Below, one piece after another: positions 45,472-55,302 of a stretch of 64,000 bases of DNA. Under the pieces are notes generated by a model, which was not told the DNA's origin, did not search any database, and saw nothing but the letters and a program-made list of their open reading frames with translations. Position numbers and translations under genes: made by a program. Position 1 is the first letter of the stretch. The number at the start of each line of letters is the position of its first letter. Location of the stretch: assembly GCF_000515115.1 (NCBI RefSeq), contig NZ_AZXF01000012.1, positions 142,697-206,696 on the forward strand. The letters are read 5' to 3'. This stretch comes from Nocardiopsis sp. CNT312 (lineage in GTDB: Bacteria; Actinomycetota; Actinomycetes; Streptosporangiales; Streptosporangiaceae).

Positions 45472-47978
45472 AGTCGGTCCACGCCGGTGACGGCGAGGAC
45501 CGCGCGCCCCTCCTCGTCGGAGGCCTCCAGGTCGACCTCCGCGCTGATCCCCCAGTCGTGGTCGCCCGCCGGATCGGCAATGATCTGGCGGACCCGCCAC
45601 AGCCCGGTCTCCTGCTCGATGAGCAGCATCTGCGGGCCGCGCGCGTCCGGGCCGACACCGATCTCCTCGTGTTCGTCGAAGTAGGCCTCCAGGGCCTCCT
45701 CCCATTCTTCGGCGTCCCACGCGCCGTCGGCGTCGGCCAGCCTGCCCAGCTCGGCGTAGCGCCTGCGGGCGGCCAGCTCCACCCGACGGAACATCTCGTT
45801 GCGCACCAGGACCCGGAAGGCCCGCGTGTTGGCGGTGACCGGGCGGACCCGCTCCTCCGCCTCGGCCTCCCCGCCGGGGGTCTCCTGCTCCGGGTTGGTG
45901 AGCCGCTCCCACTCGTCCAGGAGGCTGGAGTCGACCTGGCGGACCAGTTCGCCGAGCCACTCCACGAGATCGTGCAGCTCCTCGGTCTTGGCGTCGTCGG
46001 GAACGGTCTGGTTGAGCGCCTTGTAGGCACTGGCCAGGTAGCGCAGCACCAGGCCCTCCGACCGCGCCAGTTCGTAGAAGCCCACGTACTCGGTGAAGGT
46101 CATCGTCCGCTCGAACATGTCCCGCGCCACCGACTTGGGCCGCAGCGGGTGGTCGCCCACCCACGGGTGCCCGCGCCGGTACACCTCGTAGGCGTGGTCG
46201 AGCAGTTCCTCCAGCGGCTTGGGGTAGTCGACCTCCTCCAGCCGCTCCATGCGCTCCTCGTACTCGATCCCGTCCATCTTCATCCGCTGGACGGCCTCCC
46301 CGCGCGCCTTGTTCAGTTGGGCGCCCAGGATCTGCCGGGGGTCGTCCAGGATGGACTCCACCACGGTCAGCACGTCCAGGGCATAGCTCGGGGACTCAGC
46401 GTCGAGCAGTTCCAGGGCGGCCAGGGCGAACGTGGACAGCGGCTGGTTGAGCGCGAAGTCGGCCTGGAGGTCCACCGTGAGCCGCGCGGTGCGGCCCTGC
46501 TCGTCGGGTTCGGGGAGTGCCTCCACGATGCCGCCGTCCAGCAGCGACCGGTAGATGGCGATGGCCTCGCTGATATGGCGGCGCTGTGACCTGCGGTCGT
46601 CGTGGTTCTCCGTGAGCAGGTGCTTCATCGCGGCGAAGCAGTTGCCGGGACGCCCGATCACGCTGAGCAGCATGGCGTTGCTCACCCGGAACCTGGACGT
46701 CAGCGGCTCGGGGTCGGCCGCGATGAGCTTCTCGAAGGCCGACCGGTCCCAGGAGACGAACCCCTCGGGGGCCTTCTTGCGTACCACCTTGCGCCGTTTC
46801 TTGGCGTCACCGCCCGCCTTGGCCAGCGCCTTCTCGTTCTCGACAACGTGCTCGGGTGCCTGCGCGACCACGTTGCCGACGGTGTCGAACCCGGCACGCC
46901 CGGCCCGCCCGGAGATCTGGTGGAACTCGCGGGCGCGCAGCCGACGCACACGGACACCGTCGTACTTGCTCAGCGCGGTGAACAGCACGGTGCGGATGGG
47001 CACGTTCACCCCCACGCCCAGGGTGTCGGTACCGCAGATGACCTTGAGCAGCCCGCGCTGGGCCAACCGCTCGACCAGGCGGCGGTACTTGGGAAGCATG
47101 CCGGCGTGGTGGACACCGATGCCGTGCCGTACGTACCGGGACAGGTTGCGGCCGAACTTCGTGGTGAAGCGGAAGGCGCCGATCTCGTCGGAAATCGCCG
47201 CCTTCTCGGCCTTGGAACACATGTTGATGCTAGTCAGCGACTGTGCGCGCTCGACCGCCTGGGCCTGGGTGAAGTGCACGATGTACACCGGTGCCTGGCC
47301 GTCGGAGAGCAACTCCTCCAAGGTCTCGTGCAGCGGCGTCACCCGGTAGTCGTAGTAGAGCGGGACGGGGCGCTCGGCGGAGGCGACCACCGCGGTGGCG
47401 CGGCCGGTGCGTCGGCGCAGGTCCTCCTCGAAACGGGAGACGTCGCCCAGCGTGGCCGACATCAGCAGGAACTGGCACTGGGGGAGTTCGAGCAGGGGCA
47501 CCTGCCACGCCCACCCCCGGTCGGCCTCGCCGTAGAAGTGGAACTCGTCCATCACCACGGTGCCGATGTCGGCGCGCGCGCCCTCCGCGAGCGCGATCTG
47601 CGCCAGGACCTCGGCCGTGCAGCAGACGATGGGAGCGTCGGCGTTCACGCTCGCGTCACCGGTCATCATGCCGACGTTGTCAGTGCCGAAGATCGCGCAC
47701 AGGTCGAAGAACTTCTCCGACACCAGCGCCTTGATCGGCGCCGTGTAGAACGCGCACTCGTTGCGGGACAGCGCGGCGAACAGGGCTCCGGTGGCGACCA
47801 TGCTCTTCCCGGAGCCGGTCGGGGTGTTGAGGATGACGTTCGACCCGGAGACGACCTCGATGAGGGACTCCTCCTGGTGCGGATACAGCGTGAGGCCACG
47901 CTCCTCGGCCCAGGAGGCGAACGCCTCGAAGAGGGAGTCGGGATCGGGTTCGGCCGGAAGCGCATCAATGAGACTCAC
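45468..47978 (-). CDS. DEAD/DEAH-box helicase with DUF3516
   Basis: 836-residue superfamily 2 helicase of the Ski2/Mtr4-like group found in actinobacteria. Walker A TPTGSGKS (residues 52-59), motif II VMDEFHFYG, motif III LLMSATLGDV, motif VI HQISGRAGRAGFD, then the long C-terminal DUF3516 (from ~470 to the end). Likely RNA helicase involved in RNA turnover or processing. GTG at 47978 (MSLIDALPAEP); the open frame upstream passes through the mdh terminator and is not used. Confidence 0.9.
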   Translation of the reverse strand: MSLIDALPAEPDPDSLFEAFASWAEERGLTLYPHQEESLIEVVSGSNVILNTPTGSGKSMVATGALFAALSRNECAFYTAPIKALVSEKFFDLCAIFGTDNVGMMTGDASVNADAPIVCCTAEVLAQIALAEGARADIGTVVMDEFHFYGEADRGWAWQVPLLELPQCQFLLMSATLGDVSRFEEDLRRRTGRATAVVASAERPVPLYYDYRVTPLHETLEELLSDGQAPVYIVHFTQAQAVERAQSLTSINMCSKAEKAAISDEIGAFRFTTKFGRNLSRYVRHGIGVHHAGMLPKYRRLVERLAQRGLLKVICGTDTLGVGVNVPIRTVLFTALSKYDGVRVRRLRAREFHQISGRAGRAGFDTVGNVVAQAPEHVVENEKALAKAGGDAKKRRKVVRKKAPEGFVSWDRSAFEKLIAADPEPLTSRFRVSNAMLLSVIGRPGNCFAAMKHLLTENHDDRRSQRRHISEAIAIYRSLLDGGIVEALPEPDEQGRTARLTVDLQADFALNQPLSTFALAALELLDAESPSYALDVLTVVESILDDPRQILGAQLNKARGEAVQRMKMDGIEYEERMERLEEVDYPKPLEELLDHAYEVYRRGHPWVGDHPLRPKSVARDMFERTMTFTEYVGFYELARSEGLVLRYLASAYKALNQTVPDDAKTEELHDLVEWLGELVRQVDSSLLDEWERLTNPEQETPGGEAEAEERVRPVTANTRAFRVLVRNEMFRRVELAARRRYAELGRLADADGAWDAEEWEEALEAYFDEHEEIGVGPDARGPQMLLIEQETGLWRVRQIIADPAGDHDWGISAEVDLEASDEEGRAVLAVTGVDRL

Positions 47979-48038
47979 GCTTCCTATACTGCCTGCTTTC
48001 CCCGACCTTTCGGGACGGCCTGTGGACGGAAGAGAACG

Positions 48039-48075
48039 AGCCGGGCTCTCCCGGGTGAACGGGGAGAGCCCGGCT
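48039..48075 (-). terminator. hairpin downstream of mdh
   Basis: Perfect 14-bp stem AGCCGGGCTCTCCC / GGGAGAGCCCGGCT with a 9-base loop, about 170 bases beyond the mdh stop in the leftward direction and before the helicase start. Confidence 0.6.
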
Positions 48076-48246
48076 GTGCTTATGGGGCCTCCGTCAGTTG
48101 TTGCGTGGCCCGGGAGGGCCGGGTGCGGCTGATGGGGTCTTTCCTTCAGCGGCTTCCCAGGAGTGGCCGCCCGTCGCCCGCCGCCCTCAGAGGACGGCCT
48201 GCGGCGCGGTTTCTTCTCCCGGTGCCCGGGCACCCCGAGGCCGGTG

Positions 48247-49476
<1,230 letters not shown>

Positions 49477-49502
49477 TTAGGATGACGCGTGCCGAAGACG
49501 GC

Positions 49503-49576
49503 GGGCCGGTAGCTCAGTTGGTGAGAGCAGGGGACTCATAATCCCTGGGTCGCGGGTTCGAGTCCTGCCCGGCCTA
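49503..49576 (+). tRNA. tRNA-Met (CAT), AICE integration site
   Basis: 74-base cloverleaf: acceptor GGGCCGG / CCGGCCT (G1:U72 wobble), D arm GCTC..GAGC, anticodon arm GGGGA CTCATAA TCCCT with anticodon CAT, T arm GCGGG TTCGAGT CCTGC, discriminator A, then CCCC. The elongator Met form is favoured over initiator or Ile2 by its arm sequences. The integrase lies next to its 3' end. Confidence 0.92.
49535..49576. other. probable att core at the tRNA-Met 3' end
   Basis: AICEs recombine within tRNA 3' ends; the anticodon-to-acceptor half of this gene next to the integrase is the natural attachment core. The second copy is not present in the window. Confidence 0.5.
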
Positions 49577-49596
49577 CCCCTCTCTAGCACGAAAAA

Positions 49597-49632
49597 AGCG
49601 CCGCCGACCTGCGAAGACAGGCCAGCGGCGCT
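49597..49632. terminator. hairpin between tRNA-Met and int
   Basis: Perfect 8-bp stem AGCGCCGC / GCGGCGCT with an inner CCTG/CAGG helix, preceded by an A-run (U-run when read leftward from int). It probably ends both the tRNA and the int operon. Confidence 0.75.
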
Positions 49633-49706
49633 CTTGCGTTCCCTACGGTTGTGTGCGGCCTTCTACGGCTGGGTCCGGGTGCTCACGGGGAATACACGTT
49701 GAAGTT

Positions 49707-51161
49707 TTAGAACCCCTCGAAACCGGCTGCCGCGCGTTGGCGGGCTTCCTCCTCTCGGCCGGTGAGGCACCGGGCATAGACACGAAGCAGGACGTCAACG
49801 CTGTGTCCCGCCCATTTCGCCACCTGAGCGGGGTCGATGCCCTCGTTCAGCCAGATGGAGACACAGGCGCTGCGCAGGTCATAGGGGCGCCGGGCCAGCG
49901 GGCTGGCGGACTGTTCTTCGGTGAGTACCGACCGCCGGGCTTTGTGCCAGCCCTTCGCATAGGTGCAGGTGGCCAGTTGTTGGCCGCGTTCACCGAAGAA
50001 CACCAGGTTGTCCGGCCCTTTCCTCTCCCGCTGTCGGTGCTCCCAGAGAATCCGGCTCAACTGGGGGAGGCAGGGAACCGGCCGGGTCTCACCCTCGGCC
50101 CGGCCCTTGGGGGGCCTCTTGTCTCGCTGCTTGCCGCTGTCCGTCCAGCGACGTCCCACGTCAGGGGCCACTTCCCGCACGTTGATCTCGCCCCAAGCGC
50201 CGCTCGGAGCGCTCCACTCGCCCTTCTCCTCATCCCAGATGAAGGTGGGGAGCGTCACGTCCGACCAGAGCAGGTTGACAGCTTCCTCGGGGCGCAGAGC
50301 AGCGAAGTACATCACTGCGAAGAACGGCCGCAGAAGCGGACCGCTCCTGTTCTCCGAGGCCACCGCATCGAGTAGTTTCCGTGCCAGCGCCGGATCGGGC
50401 ACCGAGCGTTCGTCCACGACGTTGTTCACTTTCGGTGGTGACCATTTGATGGCACCTGTCGGGTTCCGGTGGAAACTGACCGGATTTCCAGACAGATGTT
50501 GACGTTCCACGGCGAAATCCAGACAGTGTGACAAGATTCGCTTTCCCTTCACCGCGGACTTGGCTCCCAGGCTCCCGCCCCCGTTCTCCGGAAGCTTGCT
50601 CGTGACCAGCGTCAGCGTCCATCGGGCCACCGCGGGATCCTTCAGGCGCTCTACCGGCAGAGTGTGGCTCTCAAGCCATGCCAGGGTCTGCTCGATCTCC
50701 GGCGGGCGCTCTCCGTCCCGGTGCTTCTTGTTGAGGGCCCAGTTGCGCATGGCTGTTCGCACTTGGCCATCGGTGGGGCGGTCGGGAGCGCTCTCGTCCA
50801 GCAGGGCGACCGTGGCCTTCGCCAGATACTTGGCCCGGTCCAAACGGTGGCCGGCGGATGCGTTGTTCCAGTGCGTGTCGATGTAGTCGCACACGAACTC
50901 GAACCACGAGGTTTTCGGCTCCTGTGCTCCCTCCGGCTTGTCCCAGGAGACAGGCTGCCCCGTGGTGAGGTTGAACGCCTCACCACGGTTGGTGGCGGCC
51001 ACCAGCTCGGAACGGAAGGAGTCGGCCATAGCGGCGGTGCTGTGCGGTTCCCGGAACTCCTGGGTGCCGACACGCCAGCGCACGGTGTGCGTGGTCTTGC
51101 GCTTGCCCTTGTAGACCTGGATCTTCTTCCAGATCCGAACGTCATAGGTCGTGTCGTCCAT
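49707..51161 (-). CDS. int: tyrosine recombinase (AICE integrase)
   Basis: 484 residues. Catalytic Arg I in ALRPEEAV (R290), box II RPYDLRSACVSIWLNEG with Tyr at the usual His position (Y427) and R430, AGHS (H453), and nucleophile VYARCL (Y462). A SAM-like core-binding domain covers roughly 80-225. The YxxR variant is usual in this actinomycete integrase group. ATG at 51161 overlaps the xis stop. Its 3' end points to the tRNA, so int, xis and rep share one leftward operon. Less GC-rich than the chromosomal genes. Confidence 0.95.
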   Translation of the reverse strand: MDDTTYDVRIWKKIQVYKGKRKTTHTVRWRVGTQEFREPHSTAAMADSFRSELVAATNRGEAFNLTTGQPVSWDKPEGAQEPKTSWFEFVCDYIDTHWNNASAGHRLDRAKYLAKATVALLDESAPDRPTDGQVRTAMRNWALNKKHRDGERPPEIEQTLAWLESHTLPVERLKDPAVARWTLTLVTSKLPENGGGSLGAKSAVKGKRILSHCLDFAVERQHLSGNPVSFHRNPTGAIKWSPPKVNNVVDERSVPDPALARKLLDAVASENRSGPLLRPFFAVMYFAALRPEEAVNLLWSDVTLPTFIWDEEKGEWSAPSGAWGEINVREVAPDVGRRWTDSGKQRDKRPPKGRAEGETRPVPCLPQLSRILWEHRQRERKGPDNLVFFGERGQQLATCTYAKGWHKARRSVLTEEQSASPLARRPYDLRSACVSIWLNEGIDPAQVAKWAGHSVDVLLRVYARCLTGREEEARQRAAAGFEGF

Positions 51162-51376
51162 CAGGAGGTTTCCTCCAGGGTGGTCATGTACTGCTCGAAC
51201 ACCGAGCGGCGGATCCTGAGCTGGCCGTTGGGGAGCTTGGCGCACTTGGGGGCCCGCCCCTTCGCCCTCCAGTCGTTGAAGGTCGAACGCGCGATACCGA
51301 GCTCCTCGCAGAAGTCGTCGACCGTGAGCCACCCGCGCGTGCGCTGGACCGGGATCCGGGGCTTCGTCGTGCTCAT
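51161..51376 (-). CDS. xis: excisionase / MerR-like helix-turn-helix protein
   Basis: 71 residues. GWLTVDDFCEELGIARSTFN plus DWRAKGRAPKCAKLPNGQLR is the winged-helix excisionase pattern, ending IRRSVFEQYM. Directs recombination toward excision together with Int. ATG at 51376 overlaps the previous stop, and its own stop overlaps int (ATGA both sides). Confidence 0.9.
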   Translation of the reverse strand: MSTTKPRIPVQRTRGWLTVDDFCEELGIARSTFNDWRAKGRAPKCAKLPNGQLRIRRSVFEQYMTTLEETS

Positions 51377-51558
51377 TCGGGCGCGACCTCCAGGTAGACG
51401 CGGACGTGACCGGAGTCGTGGCGGCTCGGGTAGGGCCGGGACGGATTGGCCGAGGGGAGCGCGGTGGTGATGGCGTCCACGACCCGGTCGACGATCTCGG
51501 GCGGGCCGATCACCCGGACCTTGGCCAGATCCAGGCGGCGCTTGCTGCGATCGGTCAT
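51373..51558 (-). CDS. small conserved AICE protein
   Basis: 61 residues: SKRRLDLAKVRVIGPPEIVD, VVDAITTALPSA, RHDSGHVRVYLEVAPE. No known domain. Short proteins with this VIGPPEIVD type of segment recur between xis and the replication gene in AICEs. ATG at 51558 after GGAAAGG; overlaps xis. Confidence 0.7.
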   Translation of the reverse strand: MTDRSKRRLDLAKVRVIGPPEIVDRVVDAITTALPSANPSRPYPSRHDSGHVRVYLEVAPE

Positions 51559-51617
51559 GCTGGTGGTGCCTTTCCTTCGGATTGGGTGTGTGGCCCCGGC
51601 CGGGGCTTTGGTCGGCA

Positions 51618-53381
51618 TCAGGCCGGGGCCACTTCATGGGCGGGTTCGTACGTGCGCCGGGCGTGCTGAGCGCACGTGGTGCACACCTTCGGGTGGTCGG
51701 TGGTCTCGAACCGGCGGAACGCGGCGTGGCAGCGCACGCACGGCCCGGTCTCCGCCGGCTTGGGGTCGGGCGCATTAGAGAGTGGGGGGAACGCAGCCTC
51801 CGCAGCGCCGCCAGCCTCCGCGACCGGTGCTGAACTGGGGTTTCGTGTGGAGTCTGGGGCGGAGGCTGCGGAGGCTGAGTGCCGGTCCGCAGCCTCCGCA
51901 CCCCGGTCGGGCCCCTCCGGCCGGGCTCCGTGCAGGGTGAGCGTGTAGAGCTGGCGGCGGTGCCGGTCGGCGGAGCGGCCGGCCTTCTCGAAGCCGATGC
52001 CCACCGCCCGCAGCACGGGGGCGTCCCGCTTGAGCTGGCCGCTGGCACGGGTGGCGTCCACGGGCCAGGACTTGGGCCGCGGCTCGGGCACGGCCACCTG
52101 TTCCAGGAGCTGGCTCATGGACCCGGTCCAGGAGCCGCGCTGCTCGATGAGGTCGGCCACGGCCGAGGCGAACGGTTTCGCGTCCATCAGGTCGGCGGTG
52201 CTGACCTCGGAGGCGGCCCGGTAGGTGTCCAGGGTGTCCCAGCCCTGGACGGTGTCCAGGGCGGCCAGTACCCGGGCGAAGTCGGCCATCCGGGGAAGCT
52301 CGGCCAGGTGGGTACGGGGCAGTTCGGCCAGCACCGCGCACAGCAGGTCCAGCAGTGCGCCCCGGATCCGGGGCGCCGCTTGGCTGTAGGCGGCCTTTAC
52401 CTCGGCCTCGGGGCGGCGCTGGTCGGCCTTGATGGGCTGGAACTCCGCGGTGAGCATCCGCTCGGAGAGGTCGCTGGCCAGGGCTCCGGTGTCGATGGAG
52501 GTCAGCGCGATGAGGCGGCGGAAGGAGACGACGTTGACGTCGTCATCGGAGTACAGGGCCCGGTCGACCAGGGAGTCGCCGGTGACGGCCTTGCACAGGG
52601 TGTCCGACAGCCACGCCGGGATCGTGGACACGTTGTCCAGACACACCGTCCAGCTCGCGCCCGCAACGGTCGCCCACGTCTTGATGTCCTTGGGCAGGGA
52701 CCGCAGCGGCGCCTGGGAGCGGTCGATGAGGTTGACCAGCATCGCCAGCGCGGTCGACTTGCCGGTGCCCTGCTCGCCCTTGCCGGCCAGGATCGGGTGG
52801 GGGAGGTCGGGGATGAGCCCGGCGACCAGCCACCCGACGATGAGGCGGAAGGTGGGCTCGTCGACGTTGAGCAGGTCCCGCAGCGCGGCCAGGCCCTGGC
52901 CGGTGCGCCCGGCCGGGGCACAGACGTCCATGGGCTGGGTGAGGCGGGTTCGGCGGAACAGGACCGGGCTGCGCTCGGTGGTGTGCCACCCCTGCCCGGT
53001 GGCGATCACGCACACCCCATCGGTGGTGCCCAGGTCCAACACGACCGCCGGTGCTCCCTCATCGGTGCGGTGCGGGGCCAGGCGCAGGTGGATGGTCTGC
53101 GGGTCCTGTTCCTTGGCACGCCCTTCCAGAACAGAGATGGCGTCGGTGAGCGCCGACTGGGAGGGTGCCGACCGGTGTTCGGCGTAGTACTGGCGGGAGA
53201 GCTGGACCCGCAGGCCGTCCTTGCGCAGGAGCGGGAACGCGACGCGGGCGCCGTTCCTGCGCACGGCGTAGGCCTTGCCGTCGTCGCCGTTGACGACGTC
53301 GACGTGGCGGTCGGCCAGCTCCACCAGGAGCGTGGCCTGGGAGGGCTTCTTCTCCTTCTCACTGTCGCTGTTCCCGCTCAT
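51618..53381 (-). CDS. AICE replication helicase-like ATPase
   Basis: 587 residues. Walker A KGEQGTGKST at 201-210 and Walker B-like WTVCLDNVSTIP, in an SF3/primase-C-type or phage helicase-like fold, with an N-terminal domain of ~150 residues. The C-terminal ~100 residues are Ala/Pro-rich and close with a zinc ribbon (CVRCHAAF ... CTTCAQHA). It follows the Prim-Pol gene directly (stop and start adjacent), so the two likely form the replication initiator of the element. Confidence 0.8.
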   Translation of the reverse strand: MSGNSDSEKEKKPSQATLLVELADRHVDVVNGDDGKAYAVRRNGARVAFPLLRKDGLRVQLSRQYYAEHRSAPSQSALTDAISVLEGRAKEQDPQTIHLRLAPHRTDEGAPAVVLDLGTTDGVCVIATGQGWHTTERSPVLFRRTRLTQPMDVCAPAGRTGQGLAALRDLLNVDEPTFRLIVGWLVAGLIPDLPHPILAGKGEQGTGKSTALAMLVNLIDRSQAPLRSLPKDIKTWATVAGASWTVCLDNVSTIPAWLSDTLCKAVTGDSLVDRALYSDDDVNVVSFRRLIALTSIDTGALASDLSERMLTAEFQPIKADQRRPEAEVKAAYSQAAPRIRGALLDLLCAVLAELPRTHLAELPRMADFARVLAALDTVQGWDTLDTYRAASEVSTADLMDAKPFASAVADLIEQRGSWTGSMSQLLEQVAVPEPRPKSWPVDATRASGQLKRDAPVLRAVGIGFEKAGRSADRHRRQLYTLTLHGARPEGPDRGAEAADRHSASAASAPDSTRNPSSAPVAEAGGAAEAAFPPLSNAPDPKPAETGPCVRCHAAFRRFETTDHPKVCTTCAQHARRTYEPAHEVAPA

Positions 53382-54356
53382 CTAGGCGGCCGTCCTTCCT
53401 GGTCGTGGTGTGGTGCGGCGGGGCTCGCGCAGGCCTTTGGCCAGCCCGGAGGCGATCGTGGCGTCGATCTCGCGCGTGCTGTTGGCCTCGCCGGCGGCGT
53501 TGGCCTCCAGCGCGGCGTTGCGCAGCGCGTCGCGGATCCACCCCTGGTCGAACAGGCCTTCGCGGGCGAGTTGGCCCAGCGACGCGGCGGCGATGTAGAG
53601 GTTGGTGTTGCGTGTGCCGGGCGGGGCGCTGCGCACCTTGGCTAGCTCCCCGCGCACGGCGGCCCGCACGTAGGCGGCCCGGCGCCGGTCGCTGCGGGCG
53701 ATCGTGCCGAGCGCGTCGGTGAGGGGCCCCGGAGGCCGGTTCGCGGGGGCGGTGGGCCCGCTCCGGGGGTCGGGCCTGCGCAGCAGGCGCGTGATCCATT
53801 CCGGCAGCGGTGAGGGTGCGTCGCGGTTCCATGCTTCGTAGTGGCCGGTGCCGTCGGGTTCGTCGACGAAGGAGCCGGGGCCGACGACGTAGCCGCCCCG
53901 GCTGCGGGTGTCGATCTTCCAGCCCAGCCCGTTGCCCTGGTCGCCGCTGGTGTTGCCCAGGGGCGGCCCGTCGGGGTGGGTGAAGTACAGGTGGAGGCCG
54001 CCCCGGCGGGTGGTCACGGTGAAGGTGTCCAGGGGTAGCGGCGCTCCGGCGCGCTCGGCCAGCACGGCCAGCACGTCGCGGCCGTCTTCGACGTCGGGTA
54101 GGTCCCATTCGGGTGGCGGGTTCTGGCCGGGCTTGGGCACGTCGAGGTCGACCACGAGTAGTGCGGCGGGGCCAGTGGCGATGCCGTAGTTGGCCTCGGG
54201 CCAGCGCCGCCACCAGGCGCGGATGCGTCCGGGGTCGGTGGTGGCCTGGCTCTTCCACCGCACCTGCGGTGTCTTGCGGCGGGGGGTGAGGGGGAAGACG
54301 GGCCAGCCGCGGCGGGCTGCGGCCAGGGCGTAGTCGACGGGGGCGAAGGCGTTCAT
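53382..54356 (-). CDS. bifunctional DNA primase/polymerase (Prim-Pol)
   Basis: 324 residues of the archaeo-eukaryotic primase-like family. Motif I VVDLDVPKP (D70, D72), motif II TTRRGGLHLYF (H122), motif III KIDTRSRGGYVVGPGS (D149); GWPVFPLTPRRKTP at the N-terminus is characteristic. A helical C-terminal domain (PriCT-like) follows. Such RepPP-type proteins initiate AICE replication. ATG at 54356. Confidence 0.9.
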   Translation of the reverse strand: MNAFAPVDYALAAARRGWPVFPLTPRRKTPQVRWKSQATTDPGRIRAWWRRWPEANYGIATGPAALLVVDLDVPKPGQNPPPEWDLPDVEDGRDVLAVLAERAGAPLPLDTFTVTTRRGGLHLYFTHPDGPPLGNTSGDQGNGLGWKIDTRSRGGYVVGPGSFVDEPDGTGHYEAWNRDAPSPLPEWITRLLRRPDPRSGPTAPANRPPGPLTDALGTIARSDRRRAAYVRAAVRGELAKVRSAPPGTRNTNLYIAAASLGQLAREGLFDQGWIRDALRNAALEANAAGEANSTREIDATIASGLAKGLREPRRTTPRPGRTAA

Positions 54357-54448
54357 GGGGGCCTCCAGGCGCTCACGAGGGACTCCTCAGATCGGGTGGT
54401 GCTGCGCAGAAGAAGGGGCGCGGGCCAGGGTCGGTGGTCTCAACAAAG

Positions 54449-54495
54449 GGGAAGGGGCCGGTCCCGCCGCGCTGTGACGGGACCGGCCCCTTCCC
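54449..54495 (-). terminator. strong terminator between transfer and replication modules
   Basis: Perfect 18-bp stem GGGAAGGGGCCGGTCCCG with its complement, 11-base loop, then TTTGTTG in the leftward direction. It separates the WhiB/transfer operon from the Prim-Pol/int operon. Confidence 0.85.
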
Positions 54496-54525
54496 GGGGG
54501 TTGTGCTGTGTGGTTCAGGTAAACG

Positions 54526-54822
54526 TCAAGCCGCGTGCGGGGTGTCGGCGGAGCGGTGGCGGATCCGTCGGCGCTGGCGGGTGGTGGTTCCCGCCCACAC
54601 GCCCGTCACCGGCCGCCGTGCGGCCAGCGCGGTTGCCAGGCACTGGTCAGCCACCGGGCAGGCGGCGCACCACACGCACGCCTGGTAGACGGTGTCCTCG
54701 GTCTCCTGCTCGGGGTGCCACCGGTCGGGGCGCGGCGAGTGGGCGCACAGCGCCTGTTCGATCCAGGCCAGGCCGGGCGCGGGAACGCCGGCCTCCCGCC
54801 GGCGGGGGCTGTTCGGGGTCAC
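54526..54822 (-). CDS. WhiB-family Fe-S regulator
   Basis: 98 residues. Four cluster ligands C26, C52, C55 and C61 (CAACPVADQC) with an extra C49, and the GVWAG turn (74-78) before a basic C-terminus (RQRRRIRHR). Wbl proteins bind sigma factor and DNA in a redox-dependent way. Mobile-element copies may control element genes. ATG at 54822; stands between the strong terminator and a 41-residue ORF. Confidence 0.9.
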   Translation of the reverse strand: MTPNSPRRREAGVPAPGLAWIEQALCAHSPRPDRWHPEQETEDTVYQACVWCAACPVADQCLATALAARRPVTGVWAGTTTRQRRRIRHRSADTPHAA

Positions 54823-54831
54823 CGCCGCTCC

Positions 54832-54957
54832 TCAGTGGTTGTTGTGGGGGTAGCTGGCGGCCGGGTCGGAGGGGTCGTACCAGGTGCCGCAGCAGTCGCA
54901 CCGGCGGTCGTTCAGGACCGGAGCGAGGCGGGTCCAGCGGCGGATGAGAGCGCGCAT
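54832..54957 (-). CDS. small Cys-containing protein
   Basis: 41 residues (RALIRRWTRLAPVLNDRRCD then CCGTWYDPSDPAASYPHNNH). The CDCC cluster with terminal His residues could bind a metal. ATG at 54957 after GAGAGGACC; 10 bases before whiB. Unknown family. Confidence 0.5.
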   Translation of the reverse strand: MRALIRRWTRLAPVLNDRRCDCCGTWYDPSDPAASYPHNNH

Positions 54958-54987
54958 AGGATGTGGTCCTCTCTGTGATCGGAGAGA

Positions 54988-55029
54988 GGCGGCCCCACCC
55001 TCGCTGTCCAGGCACCGGGTGGGGCCGCC
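54988..55029. terminator. hairpin upstream of the small ORF
   Basis: Perfect 13-bp stem GGCGGCCCCACCC / GGGTGGGGCCGCC with a 16-base loop, between the repeat region and the 41-residue ORF. Confidence 0.55.
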
Positions 55030-55153
55030 GTCGTTTCGGTGGACCGGGTGGTCCCCCGCCCCGCCCCGCCCGGCACGGGGCGGAGAGGTCCGGGCCATCA
55101 CCCGGTACGGATCGTTGCAAGGCCCGCGCGCAGGGGGTCGCGCAAGGGGTGTC

Positions 55154-55296
55154 ACAGCGGCCCGTAACCGCTGTTCAGGCACCGTTACGGGCCGCTGTCA
55201 CAAGGCCGTCTCGAACCCCGTGACACGCACGCGTGACGGGGTCCGTGACAGGCCCCGTAACGGCCTTGAGACGCAGCCTGTTACGGGGCCTGTCAC
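55154..55296. repeat. iteron / inverted-repeat region, candidate clt or origin
   Basis: Two perfect long inverted repeats: ACAGCGGCCCGTAAC / GTTACGGGCCGCTGT (55154-55168, 55184-55198) and GTGACAGGCCCCGTAAC / GTTACGGGGCCTGTCAC (55245-55261, 55280-55296). Within 143 bases at least eight copies of a CCGTNAC-type motif occur in both orientations. It lies just downstream of the TraB-like gene, where the clt locus of streptomycete elements is often found. Confidence 0.6.
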
Positions 55297-55302
55297 GGTC
55301 TT

